A stretch of DNA of 64,000 nucleotides, taken from contig NZ_JACZHT010000008.1 of NCBI RefSeq assembly GCF_014861485.1, positions 1 to 64,000 on the forward strand. Direction: 5' to 3'. Below, piece after piece: positions 9,091-16,441 of this stretch. Below the pieces are notes generated by a model that was given only the letters and a program-made list of their open reading frames with translations, was not told the origin of the DNA and made no database searches. Both the position numbers and the translations under genes were made by a program. Position 1 is the first letter of the stretch. Each line of letters begins with the position of its first letter. Source of the DNA: Phaeovibrio sulfidiphilus. Lineage in GTDB: Bacteria > Pseudomonadota > Alphaproteobacteria > Rhodospirillales > Rhodospirillaceae.

Positions 9091-9897
9091 ATGTCGACCA
9101 TTTCCCTGTATCGAGAAAAAACAACGTTCTACAAGATCTCGACCGCGTCCCTGCGACGGCTGGAGGACAAGACCTCCTACCTGCGCTCGAACCGGATCAT
9201 TCTCGACATGAAGCCGTTCCGGGACCGGGTGGTGATCCGGGCCAACTCGGTCCACAACACGCTGCGCTGCGCTCACATGATCCTGGAACAGTTCTCCGAG
9301 AACTCCGCCGCCCTGAGCGAAAGCGCCGAAATCGACTGGAGCAGCCTGTGGCAGACGCGGCTCAGCAGCTATGACCGGGAGTGGAACCCCAGCGCCTGGT
9401 GCTCGGTTCACGTCAACGGCCGCCACCTGTTTGCCAGCCGCAAGTCCGAGCTGATCGACCAGATCGAGAAAGTCGCCCGCGGCGCCGACCTCTCGGAGGA
9501 AATCATCCGCGAGGCCGTGAAGCCCTACTCCCGGCCCGGGGAAGACCTGTTTGTCGAGCACGAGAGCCAGACTGCGGTGCTGTTCTCGATGTTCCCCACC
9601 TCGGTGCGAGCGACCGTTCTGGAGCGGGAGCGGGGCCGGACCCGGTCCTTCTCGGTCACCATGCCGTACAAGGAGGATCTCCTCCCCCTGTTCGGAACCC
9701 GCATGAGATTCGTCGCCGACGTGGTCGAGGCCATCGCCCTGCGGGAAATGCTGGAGGGCGCGGGAATCGCCTATGTGGGCTCGGTCCCGGCGGAACAGCT
9801 GCACTGCGCCCGGGAGCGACGCATCGAGTGCCTCCAGGATATTATCGAATTTGAACAGGCATCCAGTGTCGTTTACCGGCCCGAACGGCCCATCTGA
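9091..9897 (+). CDS. Conserved-looking hypothetical protein
   Basis: A 268-residue soluble protein that I do not recognise. It starts MSTISLYREKTTFYKIST and is rich in charged residues, with no signal peptide or membrane segment. Codon use matches the neighbouring core genes, and it is followed directly by a strong terminator, so it is a real gene. The ATG at 9091 is the best start because protein-like composition begins there; the ribosome site is weak (caggttcc). It stands alone between the RluC gene and tRNA-Thr. No function is proposed. Confidence 0.7.
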   Translation: MSTISLYREKTTFYKISTASLRRLEDKTSYLRSNRIILDMKPFRDRVVIRANSVHNTLRCAHMILEQFSENSAALSESAEIDWSSLWQTRLSSYDREWNPSAWCSVHVNGRHLFASRKSELIDQIEKVARGADLSEEIIREAVKPYSRPGEDLFVEHESQTAVLFSMFPTSVRATVLERERGRTRSFSVTMPYKEDLLPLFGTRMRFVADVVEAIALREMLEGAGIAYVGSVPAEQLHCARERRIECLQDIIEFEQASSVVYRPERPI

Positions 9898-9902
9898 GGC
9901 GG

Positions 9903-9926
9903 CGCGCCCGCACCGGGCGTTTTTTG
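9903..9926 (+). terminator. Intrinsic terminator
   Basis: The stem cgcccg/cgggcg with a 3-nt loop is followed by TTTTTTgcTTTT. It lies immediately after the stop codon of the hypothetical gene at 9897 and before tRNA-Thr. Confidence 0.88.
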
Positions 9927-9968
9927 CTTTTGCATCCCCCGTTGCATGATGCTAGGTTCGCGCCCGGA

Positions 9969-10044
9969 GCCGCTTTAGCTCAGTTGGTAGAGCAACCGCC
10001 TTGTAAGCGGTAGGTCGTCTGTTCAAGTCAGACAAGCGGCACCA
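9969..10044 (+). tRNA. tRNA-Thr (anticodon TGT)
   Basis: A 76-nt tRNA with CCA encoded. The acceptor gccgctt pairs with aagcggc, and the anticodon loop cttgtaa reads TGT (ACA codons). It forms the left boundary of the accessory island that ends at another tRNA-Thr at 18347. Confidence 0.97.
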
Positions 10045-10373
10045 TTCTTCTCAAAGGGTTGGGGGCTGTTGCCCACAAAACCGCATGCCGGTTAGACACC
10101 CTTTTCGGAAAACTTAGACACCCTCCCCCCCTGAAACCGGCGCCTTTCAGCAGGCGGATCGCCTGTTTTTCCCGTGCCCTGCAGACCGCCACCGGCCACT
10201 CCGGGCTCTCGGGCAAACGCCCCCTGTGGTCGGGATCGGCCCGCAGGGACTGTGCGGACCTGCGGACCGCCCCGCCTTGACCGCCAAAGGTTGCCAGCAC
10301 AAATTGACTCGCCTTAAAGTACATTCCATACTTCCCCGCTGGAACGTCCTGTCCGCACGCCAAGGGGGTAGAT
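10045..10373. other. Spacer between tRNA-Thr and the HsdR-N gene
   Basis: 329 bp with no gene. It contains a direct repeat TTAGACACCCT at 10092-10102 and 10114-10124, and a hairpin-forming repeat at 10222-10269 that recurs after the next gene. The 3' half is AT-richer and probably holds the promoter of the nuclease gene. Confidence 0.5.
10222..10269. repeat. REP-like repeat, copy 1
   Basis: A 48-bp element matching 11527-11574 at about 42 of 48 positions. It contains the inverted repeat CCGCAGG...CCTGCGG with an 11-nt loop. The two copies flank the HsdR-N gene in direct orientation. Confidence 0.6.
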
Positions 10374-11483
10374 ATGATGGAACTGACTGCCAGACTGAAA
10401 GATCTGGCTGAGAAAAGTCGCGCAATCGGCCCGACCCTGAAAACTGAAGAGGCCACAAAAATGGCCCTCGTGATGCCTCTTCTGTCCCATCTGGGTTACG
10501 ACGTCCACGACCCCAGGGAAATCTGCCCCGAGTTCATCTGTGATGTCGGCGAGAAGAAAAAGGAGCGTGTCGACTACGCGATCATGCAGGACGGAAAGCC
10601 GATCATCCTGATCGAGTGCAAGCAGTACGGAGGATGCCTGGACCTTGCGCCCGGAACCCAGCTTGAACGCTATTTCAACACCACCTTCTCCCACGTCGCA
10701 GTCCTGACCGACGGGAACCGCTACCGGTTCTTTACGGACCTTGAGGCCCGCAACCGCATGGACAAGGTTCCCTACATGGAGTTCACCCTTGAATCCATGG
10801 ACGAGGGCCTGATCCCGGAAGTCTTCAAACTTGCGAAAGGACGCTTTGATCCGGCAACCGCCATGAGCGCGGCAACCGACCTCAAGTACACACGCGAGTT
10901 CCGAAAAATTCTGGAAGAGCTGTTCCAGGAGCCGGACGAGGAGTTTGTCCGGTTCCTCGTCGGCAAGGCGGACGAGCGGGAAAAGGACGCACCCCGGCGC
11001 CGGTTCACCCCGGGGGTCATTGCCTCCTTCAGCCCGCTTGTCAAACGGGCCATGCAGCGCTGGATCAACTCCAAAATCAACGAGCGGCTGAAAAGCGCAA
11101 TCCAGCCGGACGAGGAGCACCCGGCCAACGCGGCACGCGCGCAGGAGATTGCCCCCGCCGAGGAACTCGGGGACAAGATCGTCACAACGGACGAGGAATG
11201 GCAGGCGTTCTTCCTCGTCAAGTCCATCCTGCTGGGAACCGTCGCTCCGGAACGGATCTTTATCCGTGACGCCCAGACCTACTGCAGCGTCTTTTTCGAC
11301 GACAACAACCGGCAGCCCATCTGCCGCTTCTGGTTCAACGCGCGTCAGAAATACATCGGACTGTTCGACAAGGGTGACCCGAATGAGCGACCCCGCCAGG
11401 AGGACCGCATCCCCATCGACACCCTGGACGAGATCCTGCCCCTGGCCGACCGACTCCGCGAAACCGCCAAACGGTATCTCTAG
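10374..11483 (+). CDS. Orphan HsdR N-terminal-domain nuclease-like protein
   Basis: A 369-residue soluble protein whose first half resembles the type I restriction R-subunit N-terminal nuclease domain. The PD-(D/E)xK core is visible: Asp67 in ERVDYAIM and ExK at 81-83 in LIECKQYG, with an upstream helix containing TEEATKMALV. The second half (about 160-369) is a separate domain with LGTVAPERIFIRDAQTYC and many charged residues, seen in other stand-alone proteins of this group. There is no helicase, methyltransferase or specificity subunit next to it, so it is not a complete type I system. Either ATG (10374 or 10377) could be the start, after AAGGGGG. It lies in the tRNA-bounded island and is flanked by repeats. 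A defence role is plausible but inferred only. Confidence 0.8.
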   Translation: MMELTARLKDLAEKSRAIGPTLKTEEATKMALVMPLLSHLGYDVHDPREICPEFICDVGEKKKERVDYAIMQDGKPIILIECKQYGGCLDLAPGTQLERYFNTTFSHVAVLTDGNRYRFFTDLEARNRMDKVPYMEFTLESMDEGLIPEVFKLAKGRFDPATAMSAATDLKYTREFRKILEELFQEPDEEFVRFLVGKADEREKDAPRRRFTPGVIASFSPLVKRAMQRWINSKINERLKSAIQPDEEHPANAARAQEIAPAEELGDKIVTTDEEWQAFFLVKSILLGTVAPERIFIRDAQTYCSVFFDDNNRQPICRFWFNARQKYIGLFDKGDPNERPRQEDRIPIDTLDEILPLADRLRETAKRYL

Positions 11484-11526
11484 GGGCAGGGCCGCCACCG
11501 CCCCCCGGAGCCGTCGGGCCGGCGTT

Positions 11527-11574
11527 CCCTGTTGTCCGGATCTGCCCGCAGGGACCGTGCGGAACTGCGGGCCG
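11527..11574. repeat. REP-like repeat, copy 2
   Basis: Second copy of the 48-bp element at 10222-10269, in the same orientation. The stem is CCGCAG...CTGCGG (6 bp). The mate lies on the other side of the nuclease gene. Confidence 0.6.
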
Positions 11575-11726
11575 GCTTCCGACCGGCTCCCAACGCTGTG
11601 GCCACAGCCGTAACGGACACCGGCCCTCACCCGCGCCGGCCCGATTGCCCCGACCGCTGCCCAACACCCCACATTCCATGAAAAGGCGCCATACTGTCAG
11701 GGCCACCCGCGCACGGAGTGGCCGCA

Positions 11727-12203
11727 CTAGTAAAACAGGCGGCCGGACACAACCCAAAGCCTCAGCAAGCTTCCCACGAAGACGAGAAAGGCAAGCATGA
11801 GAAAGACCGTCGCATAATTCAGAGCCCGCTCCCGTTGACGTGAACGCTTCTGAACCGCCTCAAGCTGCCGTTTCCGTAACGCCGCCTCGGTGTCGACGTC
11901 CGTATCCGGAGCGCCGAACACCGACGAGACAGGCGCCACGAAGAAGCGCAGCGCCAAAACTCCAACAGCCACCAGAGACAGCATGAATATAGAAAAACTC
12001 GTAACAAACAATGCGCTCGATGGATAAAAAACGGACTCTTCTCCATAGAAAGAAATTGTTACACGCGTGGAACTGAGCACAATTGCTGAGACCACCATCA
12101 CCAGCAAAGCCAAAGCCAGGGTGCCTCGAAATGATTTTGAAAGCTCCGTGTTCCAGTACTCGGCGATTCGGAGCCTTTCTCTTTCAACCGCGTCCTCGCT
12201 CAT
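11727..12203 (-). CDS. Small membrane protein with three predicted helices
   Basis: A 158-residue protein of no family I recognise. A charged N-terminus (MSEDAVERERLRIAEYW) is followed by three likely membrane helices: TLALALLVMVVSAIVLSS, a long one through FVTSFSIFMLSLVAVGVLAL, and a C-terminal one through ATVFLMLAFLVFVGSLL. Between helices 2 and 3 lies a charged, probably cytoplasmic stretch rich in Arg, Lys and Gln. The ATG at 12203 has GGGAGGG at ideal spacing and is preferred to an upstream start. The gene is more AT-rich than the core genes, consistent with foreign origin. It faces away from the TPR gene at 12561. Confidence 0.72.
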   Translation of the reverse strand: MSEDAVERERLRIAEYWNTELSKSFRGTLALALLVMVVSAIVLSSTRVTISFYGEESVFYPSSALFVTSFSIFMLSLVAVGVLALRFFVAPVSSVFGAPDTDVDTEAALRKRQLEAVQKRSRQRERALNYATVFLMLAFLVFVGSLLRLWVVSGRLFY

Positions 12204-12560
12204 ATGTCCCTCCCATAAGAATGGAGAGGGAATCATACGAGCAAAGCAGTCGCTTATCACTCAAAACGATCGGGCGCGGTGATAATTCTCCGTGCGCCCC
12301 CTTTTTCATCCCACGACGAACGCCGGATGCCCGGAGCGCGGGAGGGAATGCAATGTTCAGGGGCGACCACCCCCGGACCCGCGGAAAGGAGCAGACGCAC
12401 CTGTGACGCTCCCACAGGGAAAAAAGGGCCGCCCCCGGGCAAGATAGCGGGGGCGCCGCTGGCATGGCTGTACCCAGTCCCGGCGCGAGATTGGGGGCTG
12501 GGCGAGGCACGGGCTGAGTGATACCCTTTCCACCCCTGATCACTTTATGGATGAATTGCC
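12204..12560. other. Divergent spacer inside the island
   Basis: 357 bp between two divergent membrane-protein genes. No gene or repeat was recognised; promoters for both sides are expected here. Confidence 0.4.
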
Positions 12561-14051
12561 ATGCCCAGAGGTATTGCCCTGTTTCTCGCAGCCGTGCTGT
12601 GCGTAATCCTTGCGGCAACGTCCGAAGGGCTGGCGGGCGACAATCAGCCGGGGCAAGAGCGGAGCGGAAACGACAGTCTCGCTACTCGCGTCGAAACGCT
12701 GGAACAGAGACTGCAACTCAAGGATATGGAGGTGCGGCTCCACCAGTTGGAAACCGAGAATCTCGACCGCCATCTTGAGGCCGACCGTTTCTGGAGCAGC
12801 TCAGCAATAAGCGCTGCCGCCTTAATTGTCGGTCTTTCCGCAATTGTAGTCACGGGAGCGGGAATTTTTTCGTCCGTGCTTGCCTGGCTGACTTTTCGCC
12901 GAAGCGACGAAGCCAAAAAGCATGAAGAGGAAGCAAAAAGGTGTGCGGAAGAAAGCAGGAAGCACCTGAAAGACGCACAGGAAAGCGCCCAATCTGTCTC
13001 AGAGCTAGTAGGCGACATCCCTATCCAAACCGGGGAGGTTATCGAGCCGGAAGCCGGACGTAAAACCGAGAGCATCATCGAAATGCCTGATGCAATTGCG
13101 TCTTTGCGTGCCTTTGCAATCGATGCAAGCAACAAAGAGAACTGGCCAGCGTCAATTGAGCTTTGGAAACAGGTTCTAGGCATGCTCCTAAGCAAGACCG
13201 GGGATGTAAATCGAGCACAGATTAATGAGGCCCGCTCCCGCCTGGGCGTGGCCCTCGGCATTTTTGGATCCCAGGAACGCAGCAAACCACACCTGCTTGA
13301 ATCCGTCGCACTTTTTTTAACCGTTTCAAACGACCTGCAACGTCAACGCGAGCCTTTAGAGAACGCCTCAACTCAGAACAACCTTGGCAATGCGCTTTCT
13401 GCCTTGGGCGAACTGGAAAACACTGCAGAGTTCTTTGAGGAAGCAGAGGAGGCCTACCGAGCAGCAATCATAGAATACGAACGCATGGGTCTCCACTTTG
13501 ACGTGGCTGCAACCCAAAACAATCTCGGCAATGCACTTTACAGACTGGGTAAGCAGCAAGGAGACCCGGAACGCCTGAACGAGGCGTTGAAAATCTACAA
13601 CGCCGCCCTTCAAGTGCTAAGTCCTGAGCAGACCCCCGTCCCGTGGGGTAACGCCATGAACGGCATGGGCAACGCACTGCACGAACTCGGTGTTCTGACG
13701 GAAAATACAGGGTACCTAGGGGAAGCAGAGGAGGCCTTGCGCAGCGCAATGAAAGTGCGGGCACGCGCCCAATCACCTAGAGATTGGGCCATGACACAGA
13801 ACAACCTGGGCAACGTCCTCCGGACCTTGGGCGAACGGGAAGCCGGCACAGAGCGCCTGGAGGAAGCGGCAACATGTTACCGCAACGCGCTCCAGGTATT
13901 CCACGGGAACAGTGCCCCTTATTACCTGGAGCACACAAGCGAGAGCCTGGAGAAAGTCGAGGCTTTGATCCGCTCGCGGAACAACGGTGGCGGAGACGAC
14001 AACAGGGACAACGGCGGGAACGGGAACACACCGCCCCCGACGGATCAATAA
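12561..14051 (+). CDS. Membrane-anchored coiled-coil TPR protein
   Basis: A 496-residue protein with four visible parts: an N-terminal signal-like helix (about residues 5-25), a coiled coil (about 38-75, VETLEQRLQLKDMEVRLHQ), a membrane helix (about 80-107, AALIVGLSAIVVTGAGIF), and a charged segment leading into TPR repeats (about 190-460). The TPRs carry the marker TQNNLGNALSALGE, repeated with variations at TQNNLGNALYRLGK, AMNGMGNALHELG and TQNNLGNVLRTLGE. The tail is low-complexity Asn/Gly (NNGGGDDNRDNGGNGN). The positive residues after the membrane helix suggest that the TPR part is cytoplasmic. Relatives of this TPR type occur in signalling and defence contexts, but this one has no visible effector domain. 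Base composition is lower in GC than the core. Confidence 0.8.
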   Translation: MPRGIALFLAAVLCVILAATSEGLAGDNQPGQERSGNDSLATRVETLEQRLQLKDMEVRLHQLETENLDRHLEADRFWSSSAISAAALIVGLSAIVVTGAGIFSSVLAWLTFRRSDEAKKHEEEAKRCAEESRKHLKDAQESAQSVSELVGDIPIQTGEVIEPEAGRKTESIIEMPDAIASLRAFAIDASNKENWPASIELWKQVLGMLLSKTGDVNRAQINEARSRLGVALGIFGSQERSKPHLLESVALFLTVSNDLQRQREPLENASTQNNLGNALSALGELENTAEFFEEAEEAYRAAIIEYERMGLHFDVAATQNNLGNALYRLGKQQGDPERLNEALKIYNAALQVLSPEQTPVPWGNAMNGMGNALHELGVLTENTGYLGEAEEALRSAMKVRARAQSPRDWAMTQNNLGNVLRTLGEREAGTERLEEAATCYRNALQVFHGNSAPYYLEHTSESLEKVEALIRSRNNGGGDDNRDNGGNGNTPPPTDQ

Positions 14052-14079
14052 AAAAAACCCGGCACCGGGGAGTGTCGGG
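14050..14079 (-). terminator. Possible minus-strand terminator
   Basis: An 8-bp stem (14058-14065 with 14072-14079, one weak pair) lies next to eight A residues at 14050-14057, a U-tract on the minus strand. It touches the stop codon of the rightward TPR gene, and no leftward gene ends here, so its purpose is unclear. Confidence 0.4.
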
Positions 14080-14195
14080 GTTGAGGATGCCAGAGGAGCC
14101 GAAAAAGGCGGACAGCCCAGCACTATGGGCGAAAAACCGATTCGACAGTAGTTTATGATCCCCAATCTGGTTTCAGAATTCACAGGGAAAAGAAG

Positions 14196-14801
14196 ATGGA
14201 GAAGCTTCTCAGCCCTCTGGTTTCCATCGCCACCATTGCCGGAGCCGCAGTGGCCGTTTATTCCGCATGGGATTCACGCCAATCGACCCGAAAGCAGGAA
14301 CGCGAGGGCGAAAAACAGAGACTGGAGACGAAACGCCAGGCCGCCATCGCAGCCGAACTCCTCCACACCCGGCATGTTGAAGCCCGACGGGCATGGGTCA
14401 ACGATGTCATTGACATGATGGGCCGCGCCATTTCGCTGTGCCGAAGCGACGACACCCTCTTCCCCGGCAACGACCTTTTGCGGGAACGGGAGCACATTGC
14501 CATGCACTTGTCTTCCTTGCTGGACAAGGGGCGCCTTCTCTTCCCCAATTACGCTCATGAGACTTATGGAGCCAAAAAACCGCCGGCAAACAGGGGATTC
14601 AGGGAACCGATACTGGAATTCATTTTTGAAGGCTACGCGGAAGTGGCTGCCCTGGAACGCCTGCCCGACCCAAGGCGTGCCGACGCGATTTTTGAGATCC
14701 GGCGCAATTTTGTCGGCCACGCGCAGGAGGAACTCGACCCGAGGCAACAGCAGGCCCGGCTTAAAGCCGTCCTTGGCGACGCCCTGACTCAAACCGACTG
14801 A
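14196..14801 (+). CDS. Single-pass membrane protein with coiled coil, unknown
   Basis: A 201-residue protein. One N-terminal membrane helix (about 7-24, LVSIATIAGAAVAVYSAW) is followed by a strongly charged coiled coil (about 28-55, RQSTRKQEREGEKQRLETKR) and a helical domain of about 140 residues. That domain contains LLDKGRLLFPN, a motif found in many unclassified membrane-tethered bacterial proteins. AAGAAG precedes the ATG. It follows the TPR gene in the same direction 144 bp later and could share its function. No family name is offered. Confidence 0.7.
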   Translation: MEKLLSPLVSIATIAGAAVAVYSAWDSRQSTRKQEREGEKQRLETKRQAAIAAELLHTRHVEARRAWVNDVIDMMGRAISLCRSDDTLFPGNDLLREREHIAMHLSSLLDKGRLLFPNYAHETYGAKKPPANRGFREPILEFIFEGYAEVAALERLPDPRRADAIFEIRRNFVGHAQEELDPRQQQARLKAVLGDALTQTD

Positions 14802-14814
14802 TGTTCTTCCGCCC

Positions 14815-15315
14815 CTACGCGGCCGGCGGTTCGAGGGCAGTGCCCCGGAAGCGGATCACGTCCTCGCCCAGCCAGAGGTTCAGGTCCAGGAACACGGCCT
14901 AGAGCGGCGCAATCTCGTTGATGGCGAACACCCGGGCGGCCTTCTCGACATCGCCAGAGCCCCCCGTATTGTTGGGGATGATACCCAAAAGTTGGGGCGG
15001 TACCCGGTGGGCGGCCAGGGACTCGGGCAGGCCATAAATTTCCCGCGAGACATCGGGCTGCATCACGTGGAAGACCGGGTTCCCAATCCGGGTTTCCCGG
15101 CCCCAGTCCGGCACGAAATAGTAGCGCGCGAGATCCTCGCCGCGGCGGGCGTCTTTGGCCAGCGGCACCTCCAGCCGCAGGGGCTGGTCCAGCCGGTTGT
15201 CGATCCGCTCCCGGTAGGCGTTTCCGAAAATCAGGACGTCCTGGGCCAAACGCCGGAACAGGGCGCGGGCCCGGGTGCGGGGATCCCGGGAAAAAGAGAG
15301 CACGTCGTTCATCAC
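14815..15315 (-). pseudogene. Remnant of P2-type phage portal gene (gpQ-like)
   Basis: A decayed leftward gene. Residues read from 15315 include LAQDVLIFGNAYRERIDNRL, HVMQPDVSREIYGLPESLAA and then VPPQLLGIIPNNTGG plus FAINEIAPL. These are recognisable as separated parts of P2-family portal proteins. The middle-to-late segment between the YGLPE region and the PPQLLGIIPNNTGG region is missing, and the N-terminal third is absent. An in-frame TAG at 14899-14901 follows APL, where relatives have Gln (CAG). The frame continues after it with LNLWLGEDVIRFRG to a second stop at 14815-14817. So it carries an internal deletion, a 5' truncation and one nonsense change. In P2 the portal gene also diverges from the scaffold gene, as here. 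Confidence 0.8.
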
Positions 15316-15355
15316 CGCACGGAGCCACGGAGCCCGGCGCGACGAACCTCGGTGG

Positions 15356-15380
15356 TGTTGTAAACTGCGAGTTTACAACA
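15356..15380. promoter_or_regulatory. Dyad TGTTGT-N13-ACAACA, possible Ogr/Delta-type late activator site
   Basis: A perfect inverted repeat with 11-bp arms around GCG. TTGT/ACAA half-sites are what the P2-family Ogr/Delta late activators recognise (known spacer about 12 nt, from memory; here 13). It lies in the divergent portal/scaffold region, where P2 has its late promoters. Confidence 0.45.
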
Positions 15381-15484
15381 GGGCCCGTTTGCTCCCGGGC
15401 CCGGTTGGGGGGATCCTGAGGAAAAGAGATCACGTCGTTCGTCGCCCCACGGTGGCAGATCGGGAACGCGCTTTCCCGGGCCTT

Positions 15485-15511
15485 AACTTGTCGGCCGCCT
15501 GTCTACAAGTT
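15485..15511. promoter_or_regulatory. Second dyad AACTTGT-N13-ACAAGTT, possible late activator site for the scaffold operon
   Basis: The half-sites keep the TTGT/ACAA core with the same 13-nt spacer as the dyad 130 bp to the left. The centre at 15498 is 87 nt before the scaffold ATG. If it sat near -55, as in P2 late promoters, transcription would start near 15553. Confidence 0.4.
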
Positions 15512-15584
15512 CCGGTGTTTGCTCCCGGGCCCGTTTTCTGACCTTACTTGCCCCACACCATCCCAAGTTGCATGGAGCTCACTG

Positions 15585-16307
15585 ATGACCTTTTCTTCCG
15601 ACCCCAGGCCCGCCTCCCGGCCCCGGACCTTCCGCGTGGCCACCGAGGGCGCGACCTGTGACGGGCTTGCCCTGTCCCGCGCCCGGATCGAGCAGATGGC
15701 GAAAAACTACGACCCGAGGCTCTACGGCGCCCGGGTCAATCTTGAGCATTACCGGGGCATCCTGCCCGACGGGCCCTTCCGGGCCTATGGCGATGTGATT
15801 GCTCTGAGCACCCGGGAGGTGCAGGACGGCAGGCTGGCCCTGTACACCACCATCGACCTGCCCCCGGATCTGGTGGCTTTATGGAGGGCCCGCCAGAAAA
15901 TCTACATGTCCATCGAGATTGAACCGAAATTCGCAGATACGGGCGAGGCCGATCTGATGGGCCTGGCTGTGACCGATTCCCCGGCGCCCCTGGGCTGCGA
16001 GATGCTGAAGTTTGCGGCCGGAGCCCAAGTGAACCCGCTGGCGCCCCCCAAGACCGCGCCCGGCACCCTGTTCGCCAAGGCCGAGCCGGTGGAGATGGCC
16101 TTTGATGCGGATGCCCCGGCGGACGCCACTGCCCCGGACACCCCGAGCCTGCTCGAGCGGGTCCGCGGTCTGTTGTCCCGAAAGGAACGCACAGACGCGG
16201 CCGCCCTGGCCGATGTACACACCGCGGTCCGCCTGGTGGCCGAGCAGACGGACCAGACCGTGGCGGACGTGGAGCGCGCCGCTCGGGCGAGCGTATTGAC
16301 GCCCTGA
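15585..16307 (+). pseudogene. P2-type capsid scaffold/protease (gpO-like), frameshifted at 3' end
   Basis: The first 200 residues match the phage GPO family: FRVATEGATCDGLALSRARIE, then YGARVNLEHYRGILPDGPF, and AVTDSPAPLGCEMLKFA. GGAG precedes the ATG at 15585. The frame ends early at 16305-16307 after VERAARASVLTP. The expected C-terminal coiled coil is present but in another frame: from 16295 that frame reads IDALSRRLDDLTTALSRE. It then runs on without a stop into the capsid frame. A small indel near 16270-16294 explains this. The scaffold tail needed for capsid assembly is therefore lost, and the product is probably non-functional. Confidence 0.82.
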
Positions 16308-16441
16308 GCCGCCGCCTGGACGACCTGACCACCGCCCTGTCCCGAGAGCCCGCCCGCCCGGAAACCACGACCCGGGCCCTGGCCACGGGCGCCCCGCCCC
16401 CGCCCAAACCGACTTCTGATCCAGACCGGAGACCCGAAACC

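Larger units (their letters stand above)
15281..15540. repeat. 130-bp tandem duplication between portal and scaffold
   Basis: Two 130-bp units, 15281-15410 and 15411-15540. Each begins GGATCC, continues with a shared (A)AAAGAGA.CACGTCGTTC block, carries a TTGT-N13-ACAA dyad at the same offset (15358 and 15488), and ends with TTTGCTCCCGGGCCCG (15388 and 15518). The sequence between these anchors has diverged strongly. Confidence 0.8.

Noticed and set aside
10374-11483. Complete type I restriction system
   Set aside because: Only the R-subunit N-terminal-like domain is present; no helicase, HsdM or HsdS in the surroundings.
15356-15380. PpsR/CrtJ site (TGT-N12-ACA) for photosynthesis genes
   Set aside because: Spacing is 13, there are no photosynthesis genes nearby, and the phage context explains the dyad better.
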